Source of the DNA: Macrotrachela quadricornifera
Lineage: Eukaryota > Rotifera > Eurotatoria > Philodinida > Philodinidae
DNA length: 64,000 bases
Reading direction: 5' to 3'
Assembly: GCA_022393335.1 (NCBI GenBank)
Contig: JAJEKB010021095.1
Span: 1 to 64,000, forward strand
Below, piece after piece: positions 42,819-55,999 of this stretch (positions are counted from its first letter, which is position 1; each line of letters begins with the position of its first letter). Made by a program: the position numbers and the translations under genes. Under the pieces are notes generated by a model that worked only from the letters and a program-made list of their open reading frames with translations, searched no databases and was not told the DNA's origin.

Positions 42819-45538
42819 AATTAAATGGCATAAGAAGTCATTGACTTTAAACAGCATTGCAGAATTGATTAAATATTTTTTTTAAAATATTTTTCATTTA
42901 CTCATGCAATTATTTTATTCAGATATATCATTGTCTACAAAATCTTATGTTATATTTTTGATATTGTTCATTTTAAAACTGTACAGGACTCTCTCATCAT
43001 CTCTGTTTTATTTTTTCGATAGGTCTATATATTGAGTTTTTATTTATACAAATAAATTTCGAACACATCCTTCACAGTATCAACTCTCCATTTTAATCTT
43101 ATTTTGTATGTAAACGTGGCATCGTATTATTCATAGGAAATCAAGCAAAATGATGGATTTTAATGGGGGTTTTGTTTTTTTTACAAGATTCATTACGTTT
43201 TATGACGGTTATATTCATACTTGAAATATTATTTTTTTTTTATATCTCTTTCTTTTATTTTAATAAAGACTAATAATTAATTAACTAACGATTAATCTAT
43301 TAATAAAAAGAATAAATAAATACAATATATGAAATTTCAAATATATAAGACACAAAACATAAGTGATGTTTCGAACGTTCGTCAACAGAGTAAAGATGTT
43401 GCTAAGCGATGAATCAATGAGTGATAGTGCGGTGCCAATTGATAATTAAAATGATTATGACATTATTCCAGTTTAAACAACCACAACGGTTGGACAATTG
43501 GTGACCGTTCATTTGGTCGAATCTTGTACAACGAATTGGACTGAGCTATGGCTATTTTGAAGTGTCAGAAGATGGCATTGATGAAGAGAAAAAAATTGAA
43601 TAGTATAAAATAGGACATTATTCTCGCATAATAAGACAACAAATTTTCTCATTTATTTAACATCGTGAGTACTCTGTTGAAGAGCGTTTTTAACGTTCGA
43701 AACGTCACTTATGTTTTGTGTTTTATATATTTGATATTTCATATATCGTATTTATTTTTTTTTAATAATAAATTATTATAATATATATTTTTATCATTGT
43801 TTAATTAAATATTAGTCTTTATTAGAATAAAAGGAAGAGATCACTATAGGATTATAACAATAAATAAATATATGACCAATCCATATCAGTGTATAGTATA
43901 TAAAAACAAAACAACATATCATCATAAAATTAAAAAATAGTAAAATTCGAAGACATGCTTTTAATTGTTTGGATTATTGATCAATGAATAATTGAATATT
44001 TCTCTCATATTGAAAACAAATAAGTCGACATTTTTATAACTGATAAAAGAGTGTTCGTAACTCATATTAATAAAGAAAACATTGATGAAAATTGTTTCAA
44101 ATAGCATAATTGACTTCAATAAATAAGTGAAACCTTTAGTAAGCTGTAAAAATAATGATTTTTCTAATGCACAATAATCGACACTCTTACTTTCTCGCTT
44201 AATTCTTCACATTAGTATCGTTCTCTCCTCATATTTATACTATTGATACATGTTTTCCTACTTAATGTGTTAAAAATAGAACGATACCTATTATTCACCA
44301 CTTTACTGCCATCAATTCACAAGTCCCAATTGTGAATATCAGTGAATCTCTTCAAATATAGATGAGAATCGGTAAATATCGGTGATTACTCGTCATCAAT
44401 AAAACGGTTATTGATTCATAACACAGATAGTAATACATTAAATGAACAACTATTTACATTTATAAGTAACTGTGACTTTTTGAAATAGAATCATTTGTAT
44501 CTAGTGACAGAGTCTATATAACCATAGCTACATTATATATTAAATAGCTGTTAATGTTTACAAAAAATATGAAAGCATGATAATCACCAAAAGTGCAAAA
44601 AATCAAGTTTTCATTCAAAATTTAACATCAAATCACTGTAGTAACATAATATCTACGGCTAGATATTATTCGCAACGATTCATAATTGTCATATTTATGA
44701 TAAATAATCTGGACATATTAAAAAAAACTCTATGTGTTATTGTATTTCTTTGTCAATCCATTCTATAAAGATGAAAAAAAAAACACTTAATATAATCGTA
44801 TTTTTTCAATGAATTTTCTTGCAAATGATATAATGTATAATAAGTAACTATTCATTTCTTTTAAAATATAAAATATAAATAAGAATAATTATAGCTAAAA
44901 CTATATAACATCAAGCATTAAAATCATTAGAGTTGGTATGTATTCATTTAACATTGACAAGAAGATGAATTTCGTTTTGTTTTTTTAGAATGAACTTCAG
45001 TCAATATTTATCATAAAGAAATACGTATCTTGATAGGTTGTTTATGTAAATGAGAAATTCAATCAATTCAAGGGTTTTAATAAACTCTTAGCAAATAAAT
45101 AATTTAATTTATTTTCCTATGAATAAAACAACGTATTGATGAAATGGAAACATTATTGACGTCATGCAATAATTCAATTTAATTATTATTCATATGAGAT
45201 TATTAGAATATAGATGGTAACTGTTAAAATTCTAATAATGTATTACGAAATAGAAAATTCAACAATTAGAAGTTATAATAAAAAAATAAATTAATCTACG
45301 GGTAAATAATAATAATCACAATTATTTGATATTTTTATCAAATGGTAGCAATGAGACTTTCTTTATCAAATTTAATTTGTTAAAAGAAATTTTTAAAACA
45401 AATGAAAATTTTATAAGTGTGTTCTGAGCAGATGGTTGAATTACTCTTTCATATGAGTTATTTACTTTTTACTCTTGCCTTTCTTCTATTGAGATATTCT
45501 CTAATACTTTTAAACATCAACCATACTAAAATATAAAA
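42819..45538. other. Intergenic, contains one MITE-like element
   Basis: Apart from the inverted-repeat element at 43244-43841, I see no gene or RNA. The rest is AT-rich with short chance frames. Confidence 0.5.
43244..43841. mobile_element. Foldback/MITE-like element with long TIRs (about 600 bp)
   Basis: The left arm (43244-43400) and right arm (43659-43841) are inverted copies with small indels. Shared blocks include ATCTCTT-CTTTTATT at the outer ends, TAATAAAGACTAAT, ACACAAAACATAAGTGA, GTTTCGAACGTT and TCAACAGAGTA. About 260 bp of unique non-coding DNA lies between. No clear target duplication is visible at these limits, so the exact ends or superfamily are unsettled. Confidence 0.75.
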
Positions 45539-46141
45539 ATGGAACAAGAATTACCTTTACAATCACAACCAAATGCAATAATCAATCAAAAATCAAATCA
45601 TATAATAATGTCATATTTTTGGGTTCGTCTTCTGTTAATTGCTACTACTGTAAAATCAATTTTAGGTCTTATCATCCTATTCCTTCTATTTGGTGTATCT
45701 ATCAGTGTATTCATTATTGGTTTTTATTTTCGACATTCATATTACTGTCCAATTGAACATAATATAAGTCTTTTTTTGATTGTTGCTGGTAGTCTATCAA
45801 TGGAATGGATTATTCTTAGTATTATTCTTTCAATGATTACAATTGTTCTAAAAAATATTCAATCGATTATGTTAGTTGTTTTTATCATTCTAATAGCTAT
45901 AATAATAATTATTACTAATATTTTTTTATTTATTTGGATAATATATGGTACTATATGGACATTAAAAGTCGTAGGCACAGTTCAATATACAAATCCACAT
46001 ATTCAAACATTTTGTCGACAGATATTATATCAATTTACTTTAGGATATTTAGTTATAAATTATATTATTGTTACTTTACAATGTTGGTATCGACTTTGTA
46101 TTGTTATATTTTGTTCAATACAAAGACATGAAATAAATTAA
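45539..46141 (+). CDS. Four-TM protein, TMEM272-like
   Basis: Single exon of 200 aa. A polar N-terminus (about 1-28) is followed by four hydrophobic segments: ILGLIILFLLFGVSISVFI, LFLIVAGSLSMEWIILSII, a very Ile-rich LVVFIILIAIIIIITNIFLF, and YQFTLGYLVINYIIVTL. The ending IWIIYGTIWTLKVVGTVQY with FCRQILYQF follows the pattern I associate with TMEM272-like tetraspans of invertebrates (a W-x3-G-x-x-W helix, then Cys before the last helix). No function is known. No stop interrupts the frame, and the composition differs from neighbouring noise only in its regular hydrophobic blocks. Confidence 0.7.
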   Translation: MEQELPLQSQPNAIINQKSNHIIMSYFWVRLLLIATTVKSILGLIILFLLFGVSISVFIIGFYFRHSYYCPIEHNISLFLIVAGSLSMEWIILSIILSMITIVLKNIQSIMLVVFIILIAIIIIITNIFLFIWIIYGTIWTLKVVGTVQYTNPHIQTFCRQILYQFTLGYLVINYIIVTLQCWYRLCIVIFCSIQRHEIN

Positions 46142-49100
46142 TTCTTTTTTATTTATTCAAAAAAAAACAGCTATTTCTTATAGACATATATTATATTATA
46201 ATAATCCTGGAATAAAATGAATTTTATTGTATAATATAAATAAATTTAATTGAAGATGCACTAGTTAAATTATTTGAGATAAACTTTACTTATCTCTTTT
46301 ATATCATAGAAGTAAAAGAGAATATAAATAAAATTTTTTTCAATTGATTATCTAATATTCATTATACAATCATCTATCACTTAAAATTGAATTTTTTATT
46401 GACATTCAAAAAATTATATTTTAAAATAACTTTTCAGAAAAGTTTTGTTCTAAGCAGTCTATGTTTGAATTCATTCGAAAAAGTATATATCCTAATCAAC
46501 GTTCTCTATTTTCATAATGATAATTCACTTTTATTTTTGCTCAATAAGTACACCTAATAGTCTTGTATATATTATTCAAAATTATGAAATCTTTATACGA
46601 TATAACATATACTTACTTTAGTTGACAGAAATAAAAAAATACATTAATTAAGATGTGCAGCATCTATATAGTGACGCAGCACGAGTTTTCTTTATTTATG
46701 TAGTCTTCGTGCACGTATTTGGCCGCCACATATTTTTTGTGTTTTTTGCTGTACCAATATCTATACTTAGTGTCACAATGATCTAAAGAACGGCGTGTCA
46801 CCAAAAACTCATTGGAACGTGACGATAAAATTTCATCATCGAATCAATAAATTCTGTTTTTTGATCTTTAACACGAGATTTCATTTTCTTTACAAAAAGT
46901 CACATAAAAAAGACGATTTTGACGATTTGACCTTCATCTTTTACATAAGATAATTTCACTGTCGGGATAATTAAAATAAATTTCTTCATTCATTTCGCAT
47001 ACTTCAAATTTATTCTTCAATAAGCGTACCCACACTCAACTCTCAATAGTATTAAACTTTTGGATAATATTGACTAACTGACAATAGTAAAGTGCTATAC
47101 ACTGCTCTCGTTAGATGCTTGAACATGCTTGTGATCAAACAATGCGCCTGGAATTATTGAAAATGTGCTCTTTTTCCCCTTTCTTTTAAATTTAGTGTTC
47201 GACAATGTTCTTAGGTAATCGACTACAAAAGATACTTCATCTATATGTATAATTTTAATAATACAACATACTATTTAACTTTTTAGTTTAGATATTTTTA
47301 TTGTTTCGAACTAAACGTATGGATAATGTTCAAGTAATAATTAAACAAATATCACTTGATGAGTATATATGCTATTCAATATTAAGAATATAAATAAACA
47401 GAGACAAACACCCTCAAAATTGAACCTTCTTCATGTATTATCTCCTACTCTCATTCACATCATTAACTCCTTCACTATCACCGACATCCTCAATACATGA
47501 GAGGGATTTGATAAGTACATTTGCTTCAATAAATAAATATTAGTATAAGTTTTATAAAAATTTTATTTAATAAAATAAAATTGTTTATAATGAAACAAAA
47601 TGTGAGAAATAATTCTAGGCTGTGCAATTAACAAGACTAAATAAGTATGTTTTAAAGATTGTATCCGGATCTTTTTGCTTACATTTGAGAATATTATCAT
47701 AACAGAAACACATTTCATAACTATCATTGTGCCAAGGAATACATTCTATACATAAAACTAAATGGTTGACACCTATATTAAACGATGAACGTCCTTTCAT
47801 ATAATTACATCAAGGAATACATTTTCTATAGACGGCAAAGATTAATAAAACTTACATTAAGCGATGAACACACGTTCATATTACATTACATCGTGAATCT
47901 CATCATTTTAACATTATAAGATCAATCTAGTGTACGTATGATACTATCGTCTTTTTGAATGAAACTCATTATCTTTTTCTGTCTCTTTGTTTTGTCTTTT
48001 AATTCATCATTGAATAAGTTATTACGGCTTCGTGCTGTGCGAAGATCCTCCCATATCAATATCTGTCGAGTTCAAAATGTTTTATTTTTCGTTATAATCA
48101 TACTGAAAGTTGATCAGAAATTGTGATAACGCTGTTAGTAATTCTATGAATCAACTAAAGTTAAAGAGTTTGTTGCATGAATAAGTAGTTGAACGTACCG
48201 TCTCAATCATTTTCAACTAAAAAATATTTTAAAAAATGGAGGTAGTATCAAACTTGAAAGTTAAATTCAAGTATTCAACTATTTTCTTCCTTCTACCCCT
48301 GTGCATCTTGGATTTTCACTCAGAAAACTGTCCCTTCACCCGTAGCTGTCCCTGTAAAGTGTACTCATCTGTCTTCTTAAGTTGTGTGTTTGAATATTTG
48401 CATTCAAGTTTCAAGTATTACGTACATGAAACTATTAAAATTACTAAAGATTAAACTACATAAATCATTGATATTCAATAAGATCCTGTGTTTTTTAACT
48501 ACAGTTAATCTATATTTTACTATGAATCTAAAGAATTCATATAATTTTGTGTTTTTCACTGTTTTTGCTCAATAAGAGATTAAATAAATTTCAGGGGAAT
48601 TACTAATATTGAAAGAAAATTTTAACTTTTTCATACAACAAATCCTTTCATTTGATAAAACACAAAAGTCACCGTTGATTGAATTTTTGAAAATTCATTG
48701 CTATTAAAAACCTTGATATAGCTAGAAACATTAATGTATAACCTTATACTTAGTATCTTATTGATAAATGTATCTATTCTTCAAACTTCATTCAATAATT
48801 CTCTATGATAAGAGAGAAAATTTTGGTCTCACAAGTATTTATATGATAGCATGTATTTTAAATATATAAAATTTTGTATCTCTCTAAAGTAAAATTTGAA
48901 GATTGACGAGATTTTACTTGAAGATAATGCGATTCTAGCTTTAATTATCATTACAATTCTAAAATAAAATTGTTAATCTTCAATGACATATATGATTGTA
49001 TGAGTAGTCTTCTCTCTTTACTTAACAATAGTTCATCTTATTTTAAAAGAAATATACTAGTTCAACAACATAATAAGTTTTATTTATAACAAATAAAAAT

Positions 49101-49175
49101 AGCTTGAATACGAAGAATAGCTACAAAACACAAGAATAAGTTTATAAAATTTTTCGTTCAATAACTTTAATATGT
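46142..49175. other. Intergenic, 3 kb, two weak Cys-rich frames
   Basis: No confident gene. Two short frames are worth recording. 48236-48454 (+) starts with a signal-like helix (STIFFLLPLCILDF) followed by ENCPFTRSCPCKVYSSVFLS and Cys, spaced like the N-terminal cap of leucine-rich-repeat proteins, but no repeats follow. 47615-47784 (-) encodes LVLCIECIPWHNDSYEMCFC after a possible acceptor. Either may be a relic or chance. Confidence 0.4.
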
Positions 49176-49881
49176 TTAATGCTCATTGGTACTGGTAGCA
49201 GCATATTTATGTGTATTAAGATGAACTCCACTGCCGGCTAATACACCTTTTTCTACTGTTGAATATCGTCCAGCAACAAAAGCTGATAAAGATAAAGCTA
49301 AATAAGCAAATATAACAGCGGCAAGCATTGAACGTGATGAATGTGAATTGATCAATTTGTGTGAACCATAATCGACTAAACTGGCTGTCATTAATACGCA
49401 TCCAATAAATATTATTAAAGGAGTAATAAAACGACGATCACTTGCTTTTGGTACTTCAAGAGCCGAGAAAATACCGCCAACTAATAAAAATAAAACACCC
49501 AATAAACCAACGATAAATGTTGTTGGTTGAAAGAAAGCAAAGCATGATTCACCAGTTTTGCACATTTGAAAAAGACCCTATAAAATCATTTAAGAAAATA
49601 AGTAAAATAAGAAACAAAAATAAATAAAATTTATGAAAGTATTAAATAGGAGAACAACATTAATTTAATATTTATTTTATGAAACTGAGAAATACAATAC
49701 GTACGTTCCAAATATAGCCATACTCATGATCAACAACTAATTTTCCAACCTGAATTGTCTGAACAGCAGGTTTGATTGTCCAATAATTAGTAGCAAGTGC
49801 AATAGCACCTAGTATAACTCCCAAGAAAGCACAAATGGCAGCTAAAATAGCTAAGCGACGATTAAGTGGTTCGTATGTCAT
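49176..49881 (-). CDS. PMP22/claudin-like tetraspan
   Basis: Exons 49881-49705 and 49577-49176 join in phase 0 to 192 aa. TM1 is LAILAAICAFLGVILGAIAL. The first loop carries NYWTI... GYIWN|GLFQMCKTGESC, which is the W-x(n)-[NG]-L-W/F-x2-C-x(n)-C signature of the PMP22/EMP/claudin/CACNG superfamily, and the exon join falls inside the motif. TM2 is FIVGLLGVLFLLVGGIFSAL, TM3 FITPLIIFIGCVLMTASLV and TM4 MLAAVIFAYLALSLSAFVAG. The tail is short and polar, ending ATSTNEH. Members form cell-cell junctions or modulate membrane partners; which of these applies here is unknown. Confidence 0.87.
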
Positions 49882-51551
49882 ATTGATTTCTTGTTATATT
49901 AATGATGGCGTATGTAAAATGGAAACTGAAAAGACAAAAATACAGATGTATTTCAAAACAGACTGATAAATTCATTTCTATAAGAGAAAAAACGATAGAA
50001 AAAAGAAAATTTATATCTAAACATGCGATCTGTTTATTGTACAGTCGATAATAAAGTTGTATTATAAAGATAAAAATATAGTAAAGTAAACTTTCCAATA
50101 AAACTGTTTTCCTCTATATTGAAAATAAAATCTCGAAATTACGGACCAGTGACGTATTTTAAAATTCAAGTATTTTCTAACATTTAAAAATAATACAAAC
50201 TAACGCCACCTGTTGACTAAGATTTACTTTTCCTACACAAAACTATCTAAATTTTAAGTGTAATAAAATGATTATTTAGATATTGAACGTATTGTAATAA
50301 AATAATTGACAGCATCTATATTCATAAAAATATTACTAAAAAAATATTTAAATTTCACATAAAAATCATTTATGTATTGTTAGATTTTGATTTAGAAAAT
50401 GAATTATATTTGCAACGGAATACTTATAAAATTTTGCATTATAAAATATTGAATAAGTATATCATACCTTACATTCTTTTTCTGTACATATGATTTAATG
50501 ACTAGCAAAAAAAATAAAAGAAAAATTGATTATCCTTTATAGTTTTTGTTCAAAATGTAAGTAGCATGATTTACAAAGCTATTTTAAGCACGCCATTGGA
50601 ACAAAGTTTCAATACTTCAAAGAAATAGGACCAAAATCTACAATATTACTAGTTTTATTTTGCCGAATATTCATTGATTAATTAATTTGTAGACAAGCAT
50701 AGAAATAATACTCTTTCTCATTGGCATAAATACAATGCTAAACTGAGGCTTCAATTCTTCGAATATTAAATGCTCTTATCTTCAGTTATGAAGACTTAAA
50801 ACTGAAAAATATCAAATATTCGATGGGATACATCAACATAAATACAGTATAAACATGACCTAATTGTTTGTTTATGTTAGCCACTTATTGAGTATATATC
50901 AAGCAGTAAAAATTCTGTTGTCAATGGAACAAATGCATCGTAAAATAATTCGATTCTTTCTTTTTTTTCTTCATTCTATTCTGGCTCTGAATGAATGTCT
51001 AATACGATACAAGTGATGCTTGACATTTCGGTACAGACATATTGTCTAGTCTGTTCGTACATATTCAATAATATAGAAATAAATCTATTATACTTTCATT
51101 ATTAATCTTACAATTATCTTTTTATAAAATATCATTATCATAAAATTATATCAATCCAATAAATTGTATACACATTACAGACTTATATTATGCAGATATT
51201 CTAATTCAACTTACGATTTTTATGAAGAATAAAAGTATATGATAAATCTTGATGAAACATCATCAAAATATTAAAGAATTTTAATAAACTGTACAAATAT
51301 ATATTGTTTGATTAAATATTTTTATTTCAATATTTATATATAAAGTATACATGAATACAGTTTAGACATAATGATATGATTATTGTATATTATCATAAGA
51401 CACAACATGCATGTATAAGATTGACTGAATGTATATAAAAAAAAACAAAACAAAACAAAGCAAAAGATGTTGATTAGTGTGTAGAATACACTATGATCTA
51501 TCTGACAGTATATATGATTGTATAAATATGAGAATAATAATATATCTGACA
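49882..51551. other. Intergenic, 1.7 kb without a gene
   Basis: AT-rich, no exon recognised. It contains the promoter of the tetraspan gene at its left side and the 3' flank of RYK at its right side. Confidence 0.5.
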
Positions 51552-54500
51552 TTAAATGAAACGAGCTAATTGTCCATAAAATTCCACTAATGATTGAAGA
51601 AGTGAAGTCATTGATGGACGTTGATCTATTGAAATTATCCAACAAGCACTCATCAATTTAAATCTATATACAAAGAAAAATAAATCATATTATAATAATA
51701 GATTTGATTAAATAATAATGGCTTACAATGAATCAGGACAATTCATTGGTTGTACAAGACGATGATTGTTTTGTAAATGTGTTACTAAATTGCATGATTC
51801 AATTTCAGCATAGGGTTGTAAACCACGACTCATCAATTCCCAGAGAAGAACACCATATGACCACTAGTATAAAACAAAATAAGTAAAATAAATAATTAAA
51901 TGAAGAAAATGAACGAAACTTACAACATCTGAAGCTGTAGAAAAACGTCGATCATTAATTGATTCAATAGCCATAAATTTTAATGGACGACTTTCATTTG
52001 ACGTATCCGTTGGAAGACAATCATAATCTTGTGGAAAAAGATCATGTGACAGAGCATAATCAGTTAATTTCACCGTTAGATCATCCATGACTCTACAAAA
52101 TTGATTAAAATAAAAAAAATCATTTGAATAAAATAGAATTAGTAATTATCGATTTTCACAATTCTTAATAATAACAATCTATTATTTAATAAAAATCCTA
52201 AATAAATTTTTCACTATATCATTCAATGAATAATCAAGTGTTTATATAAGATAAAGCAAAATTAAAACTTAGATTATTTCTATTGGCAAATTTCAATATC
52301 AAACCTGCAGTAAAGACTTTTTGATTATTATTTATTACGACATCTCTTTTCTTACAAAATAACATTTGATAAATGATATCTTATATTTAATAAAATCTAC
52401 TGAAAATTGAACTTATATACACATACATTCTAATTGATAATGACTAATAACAGTATTATCCTTCTTCGAATATTCTATATTCGAAATGAAAATGTCATAA
52501 TTAATTTTATATCTTGCAAAAGTCCATTATAATAGAGCGAATAGAAAAAAAGTGTCAGTACGCAAATACGTAGGTCAATTCGAATAAAATAAAGCAAACA
52601 AAAGAGATAAGATATTTAAAAAAATATTATATCATCATTTAGATTGTATATGTGCTATTGTAAATAATGTTTTGCTGTTTTTTACCTTCAAGAACATCCC
52701 GTATTGATACGTACGTAGGCGTTTTAAATATCTATGCACCAGATGCAATGGCTTCTCTTGTCTCTTTTTTTTTCATTAATATTTTTCTTATTTTTTTAGG
52801 GAGAATGATGAAAAAAAATCTCTTTTGACAAGTGGCACTACTCCTCTTAAATATCAAACAATATATGCTCATGTTATTCGGGATGACAAAATTCAAATTG
52901 AGTCGTCAAATGTAGTCGAAACAAATACGAACGATACTTATCTCCTATTTAATGACGCAATATCCGATCAAGCATATGAAACTGGTATGTAATATACAAA
53001 TATATTTATATTTGATAATAAATAATTATGTTTTCTTTTTCTTTTTTTTGAATAAATTAAAGCATGTTTTTCATTCGATGATGTTGATGTAACAACTCCT
53101 GTTGTATTCACAACAAAAACTACAAATGGCCATTTTCTATTTGAACGTCTTTTTCAACTTCATAATGTCACTGCTATTAATCCTTCTACAGCAATTCGAA
53201 TGCATCAAATTAATCATTCAAAAGCACTTTCATCGAATATGGTTGCAATGGCTCGACCATTCGATGAATTTCTTGCAAATCCAACTATATCTAATAATCC
53301 TCTTGATGTACAAAATAATAGTATAATAACAAAATCGGACAAAGATTAAATGAATATATATCATTTTTAAATTACTTACAGACAATTTCGTGTACCAATA
53401 TCTTTCATTAACATTTTACGTCTATGTAAAAAATGTAAACCTTTGGCTATATGTATTGCCATATAAACTAGCTCTTGTGTTGACAACAACTACAATGAAA
53501 TATAATGATATGAAAAAATTAATTTTCTTTTTCTTTTTTTATTTTATTAATTACTAACTTGTTTTCGAGCATTTGTACGATTTTGAATAATAAATCGTTT
53601 AAGAATTCCTTTATTACTATAAGGATATATAATTAATGGATATGGTGATAATTCATTTTTGTAGACAATGCCTAATGGACTATTTATATTTGAATGTTTT
53701 AATTTAACAAATAAATAACAATCATGTAACATTTGATTAAGTTGTAATGATGTTGCTGATGAATTTACAGTTTTACCATAGATATATTGTGTTGAGATAT
53801 TTATTGATGAATCATTTAAAGAACAATGAAGTAGACGACCAAATTTACCTATAAATATAAATGAAAGAAAATATGATCAGTTTTTAATGTATAGAAAACT
53901 AATTAGTTATTAAATTTTTGAAATCATAATGCACTTCAAATTATGGAAATAAGCTTTATTTTCTATAAGGAAAATTAAAGAACAAATTTAAGGTTCTAGG
54001 ATAAATAACAACTTTTTTTACATTGAAAATAAAAAGTGGCAAAACTCTAAATCATCAGATTTTGATGGTGTTCAAACTCGATTTTTTTTTTGGATACAAA
54101 GGTGAATTAGTTTTTCTTATTGTTCTTTGTAAAATGTACAGCTTTTCAAGCTGTATATTTTGGTATAATTTTTTTTAAATACATCGTACTACATGACTGA
54201 TAATTGATATACATAATACGGCAATTTAATATGCGTCACTCTTTATGTATATAAATATATTTCGTATTATTTTCGTTTTGATCATATACTATCAATGCTA
54301 TTTTTTGCAAGTAAATATGAACCATCTGTCACACTAATAAAATCAAAAGTGTAAATGACAACCCTTGTATGTAAAATTTTATCTAGGTTATATCGACTTT
54401 AATAATAATATGAAAAAAAGATTTTTTTGTTTTTAAAAGAAATAATAATTAACAATATACCTTCCATAATAATTTCATGTAATGTAACTCGATTTTGATC

Positions 54501-55667
54501 AATAGTAGAATCAGCAAATATTGTTGAAGATAATAATTCATCAGCTGTTTTTAAAAAATCATATTGAGTACATGAATATAAGCTAACATCTTCAAAATTA
54601 GTCATATCAAATGATACTGGTAATGTTTGATGTTCTTGATTATTATCAATCAAACTAAAAAGAAAAAGAAAATAATGAGATTCTGTTTTTTTGTAATATT
54701 TTAAATTGAATAAAATATTTACTTTTCCGATGTTTTCTTTTTAACTCTTGTCATTCGATAAAGACAAAATAAACTCATAGCTGTACAAAATACAAGTAAA
54801 AAAACAATAAGAGCTATCATTAATGAATAAGTTAATATAGTAACAATTGTTGTTGATGCAAAATCACGATAAAGAGCTAAATAATAAAAAAAATAGAAGA
54901 ACATTATTATTTTTATAAAAACTTACATTCTTTAATAAGAAAATAATTATTAATTTCATTTGAATTATAAAATTGAGTAAGTAAAGAACGATTAATAAAT
55001 TCATTTTGACAAAATTTTAAAAATTTTATATTTATTATCATTGATGTATAATTTGATGTTGAATTATAAAAACGAAAAAATATTGAACAATTAACTTGAT
55101 TTAATGATAAACAAGGAAAGAATATACTAAATGCTATACGAAAAAAAAAAAAGTTATTCTTTTCATCGAAATGTAGTTTTTATTCATACTTGATATTTCT
55201 CTTGGTACAATCCCTTTTTCATTTATATTCAATACTGGTCGTAATAAAACTTGTTCATCATTTGAACTTGTATTATATTCATAATATAATTTTGGCTGTA
55301 ATAGAAAGAAATAAAGAATAATAAGTTATATATTAAGTTCTTATTAGTTGTAAATTTAAATAACATACTGTATTAATATCAAATCTATCTTCACTCCAAG
55401 TTAATTGAACAAAATGAATATTCGAAGGTACTATTAAAGAAGATTTCAATGCTGAATATCGAATTTGATTTTCATGAATAAAATATAATTGATGTTCATT
55501 TAAGTCTAAATATTACAAAAAAAAAAAAAATTTTCAAATTATGAAGAAAATATTCAATATATAGTACTGAATAATTGTTGAATAGAAATTGAATCAAGAT
55601 ATAAATTAAGTTGAGCATTAATTAAATTAATACATAATATTATTAGAAAGATATTCATTTTATTCAT
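51552..55667 (-). CDS. RYK: RYK/Derailed-type WIF-domain receptor pseudokinase
   Basis: Eleven exons: 55667-55568, 55505-55369, 55295-55190, 55133-54927, 54876-54723, 54654-54461, 53848-53559, 53489-53380, 52092-51924, 51863-51727, 51663-51552. All phases close, giving 571 aa (human RYK about 604). Signal peptide (NIFLIILCINLINAQ), then a WIF domain (LNLYLDSISIQQLF, HQLYFIHENQIRYSALKSSL, SNIHFVQLTW), one TM helix at about 192-215 (TILTYSLMIALIVFLLVFCT), and a kinase-like domain from about 285. The kinase motifs are altered: EGKFGRL loop, YGKTVN for the VAIK lysine, MKDIGTRN for HRDLAARN, and TDYALSHDLFPQDY with DYA in place of DFG. Such changes are a family trait. It binds Wnt ligands at the cell surface and signals mainly through partners. 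The intron between 52092 and 53380 carries another gene on the opposite strand. Confidence 0.94.
52667..53349 (+). CDS. Unrecognised three-exon gene nested in a RYK intron
   Basis: Exons 52667-52710, 52800-52984 and 53063-53349 join with consistent phases (2, then 1) over 89- and 78-bp GT-AG introns to an uninterrupted 171-aa protein. It starts MFCCFLPSRTSRIDT; the Cys pair right after Met suits S-acylation and membrane attachment. The rest is soluble and polar (YQTIYAHVIRDDKIQIES, CFSFDDVDVTTPVVFTTKT, FERLFQLHNVTAINPS, NMVAMARPFDEFLANP) with no TM helix or domain known to me. The gene lies wholly within the 1.29-kb RYK intron on the other strand and ends 31 bp before the next RYK exon. Three independently fitting splice sites make a chance frame unlikely. 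Function unknown. Confidence 0.68.
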
Positions 55668-55999
55668 AAAAAAAAAAAAACCTACAATTCCCTTCTCATA
55701 CATTCATAATTCATATGAACAATATTTTATTTTCGTATTGGTGTAAAAAAATAGAGAGCGCTGTAAATTATTTTAAATCTCATTGGTTAAATATTTGATT
55801 AAACAAAGATCATCTATCCATCATTCATTTCAGTCAATTTATGAAATAAATAAATTATATTTTTTTTTATATTATGTGTCACTAAATAAATTCATTTTGT
55901 AATAATGTTATATTGGTTAGAAAATTTTCTAGTTATTATTTTAGTTATATAAAACTAATACATATATATATACAAGTGAATTTTTAAAATCTAAATATC
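55668..55999. promoter_or_regulatory. Divergent promoter region RYK / XRN1
   Basis: 332 bp lie between the oppositely oriented start codons. A TATATAAAA stretch at 55946-55954 lies 46 bp upstream of the XRN1 ATG and could be a TATA box, though the base composition makes such strings common. Confidence 0.5.

Noticed and set aside
53102..53326. 74-codon plus-strand frame in the RYK intron
   Set aside because: Out-of-frame shadow of the third exon of the nested gene.
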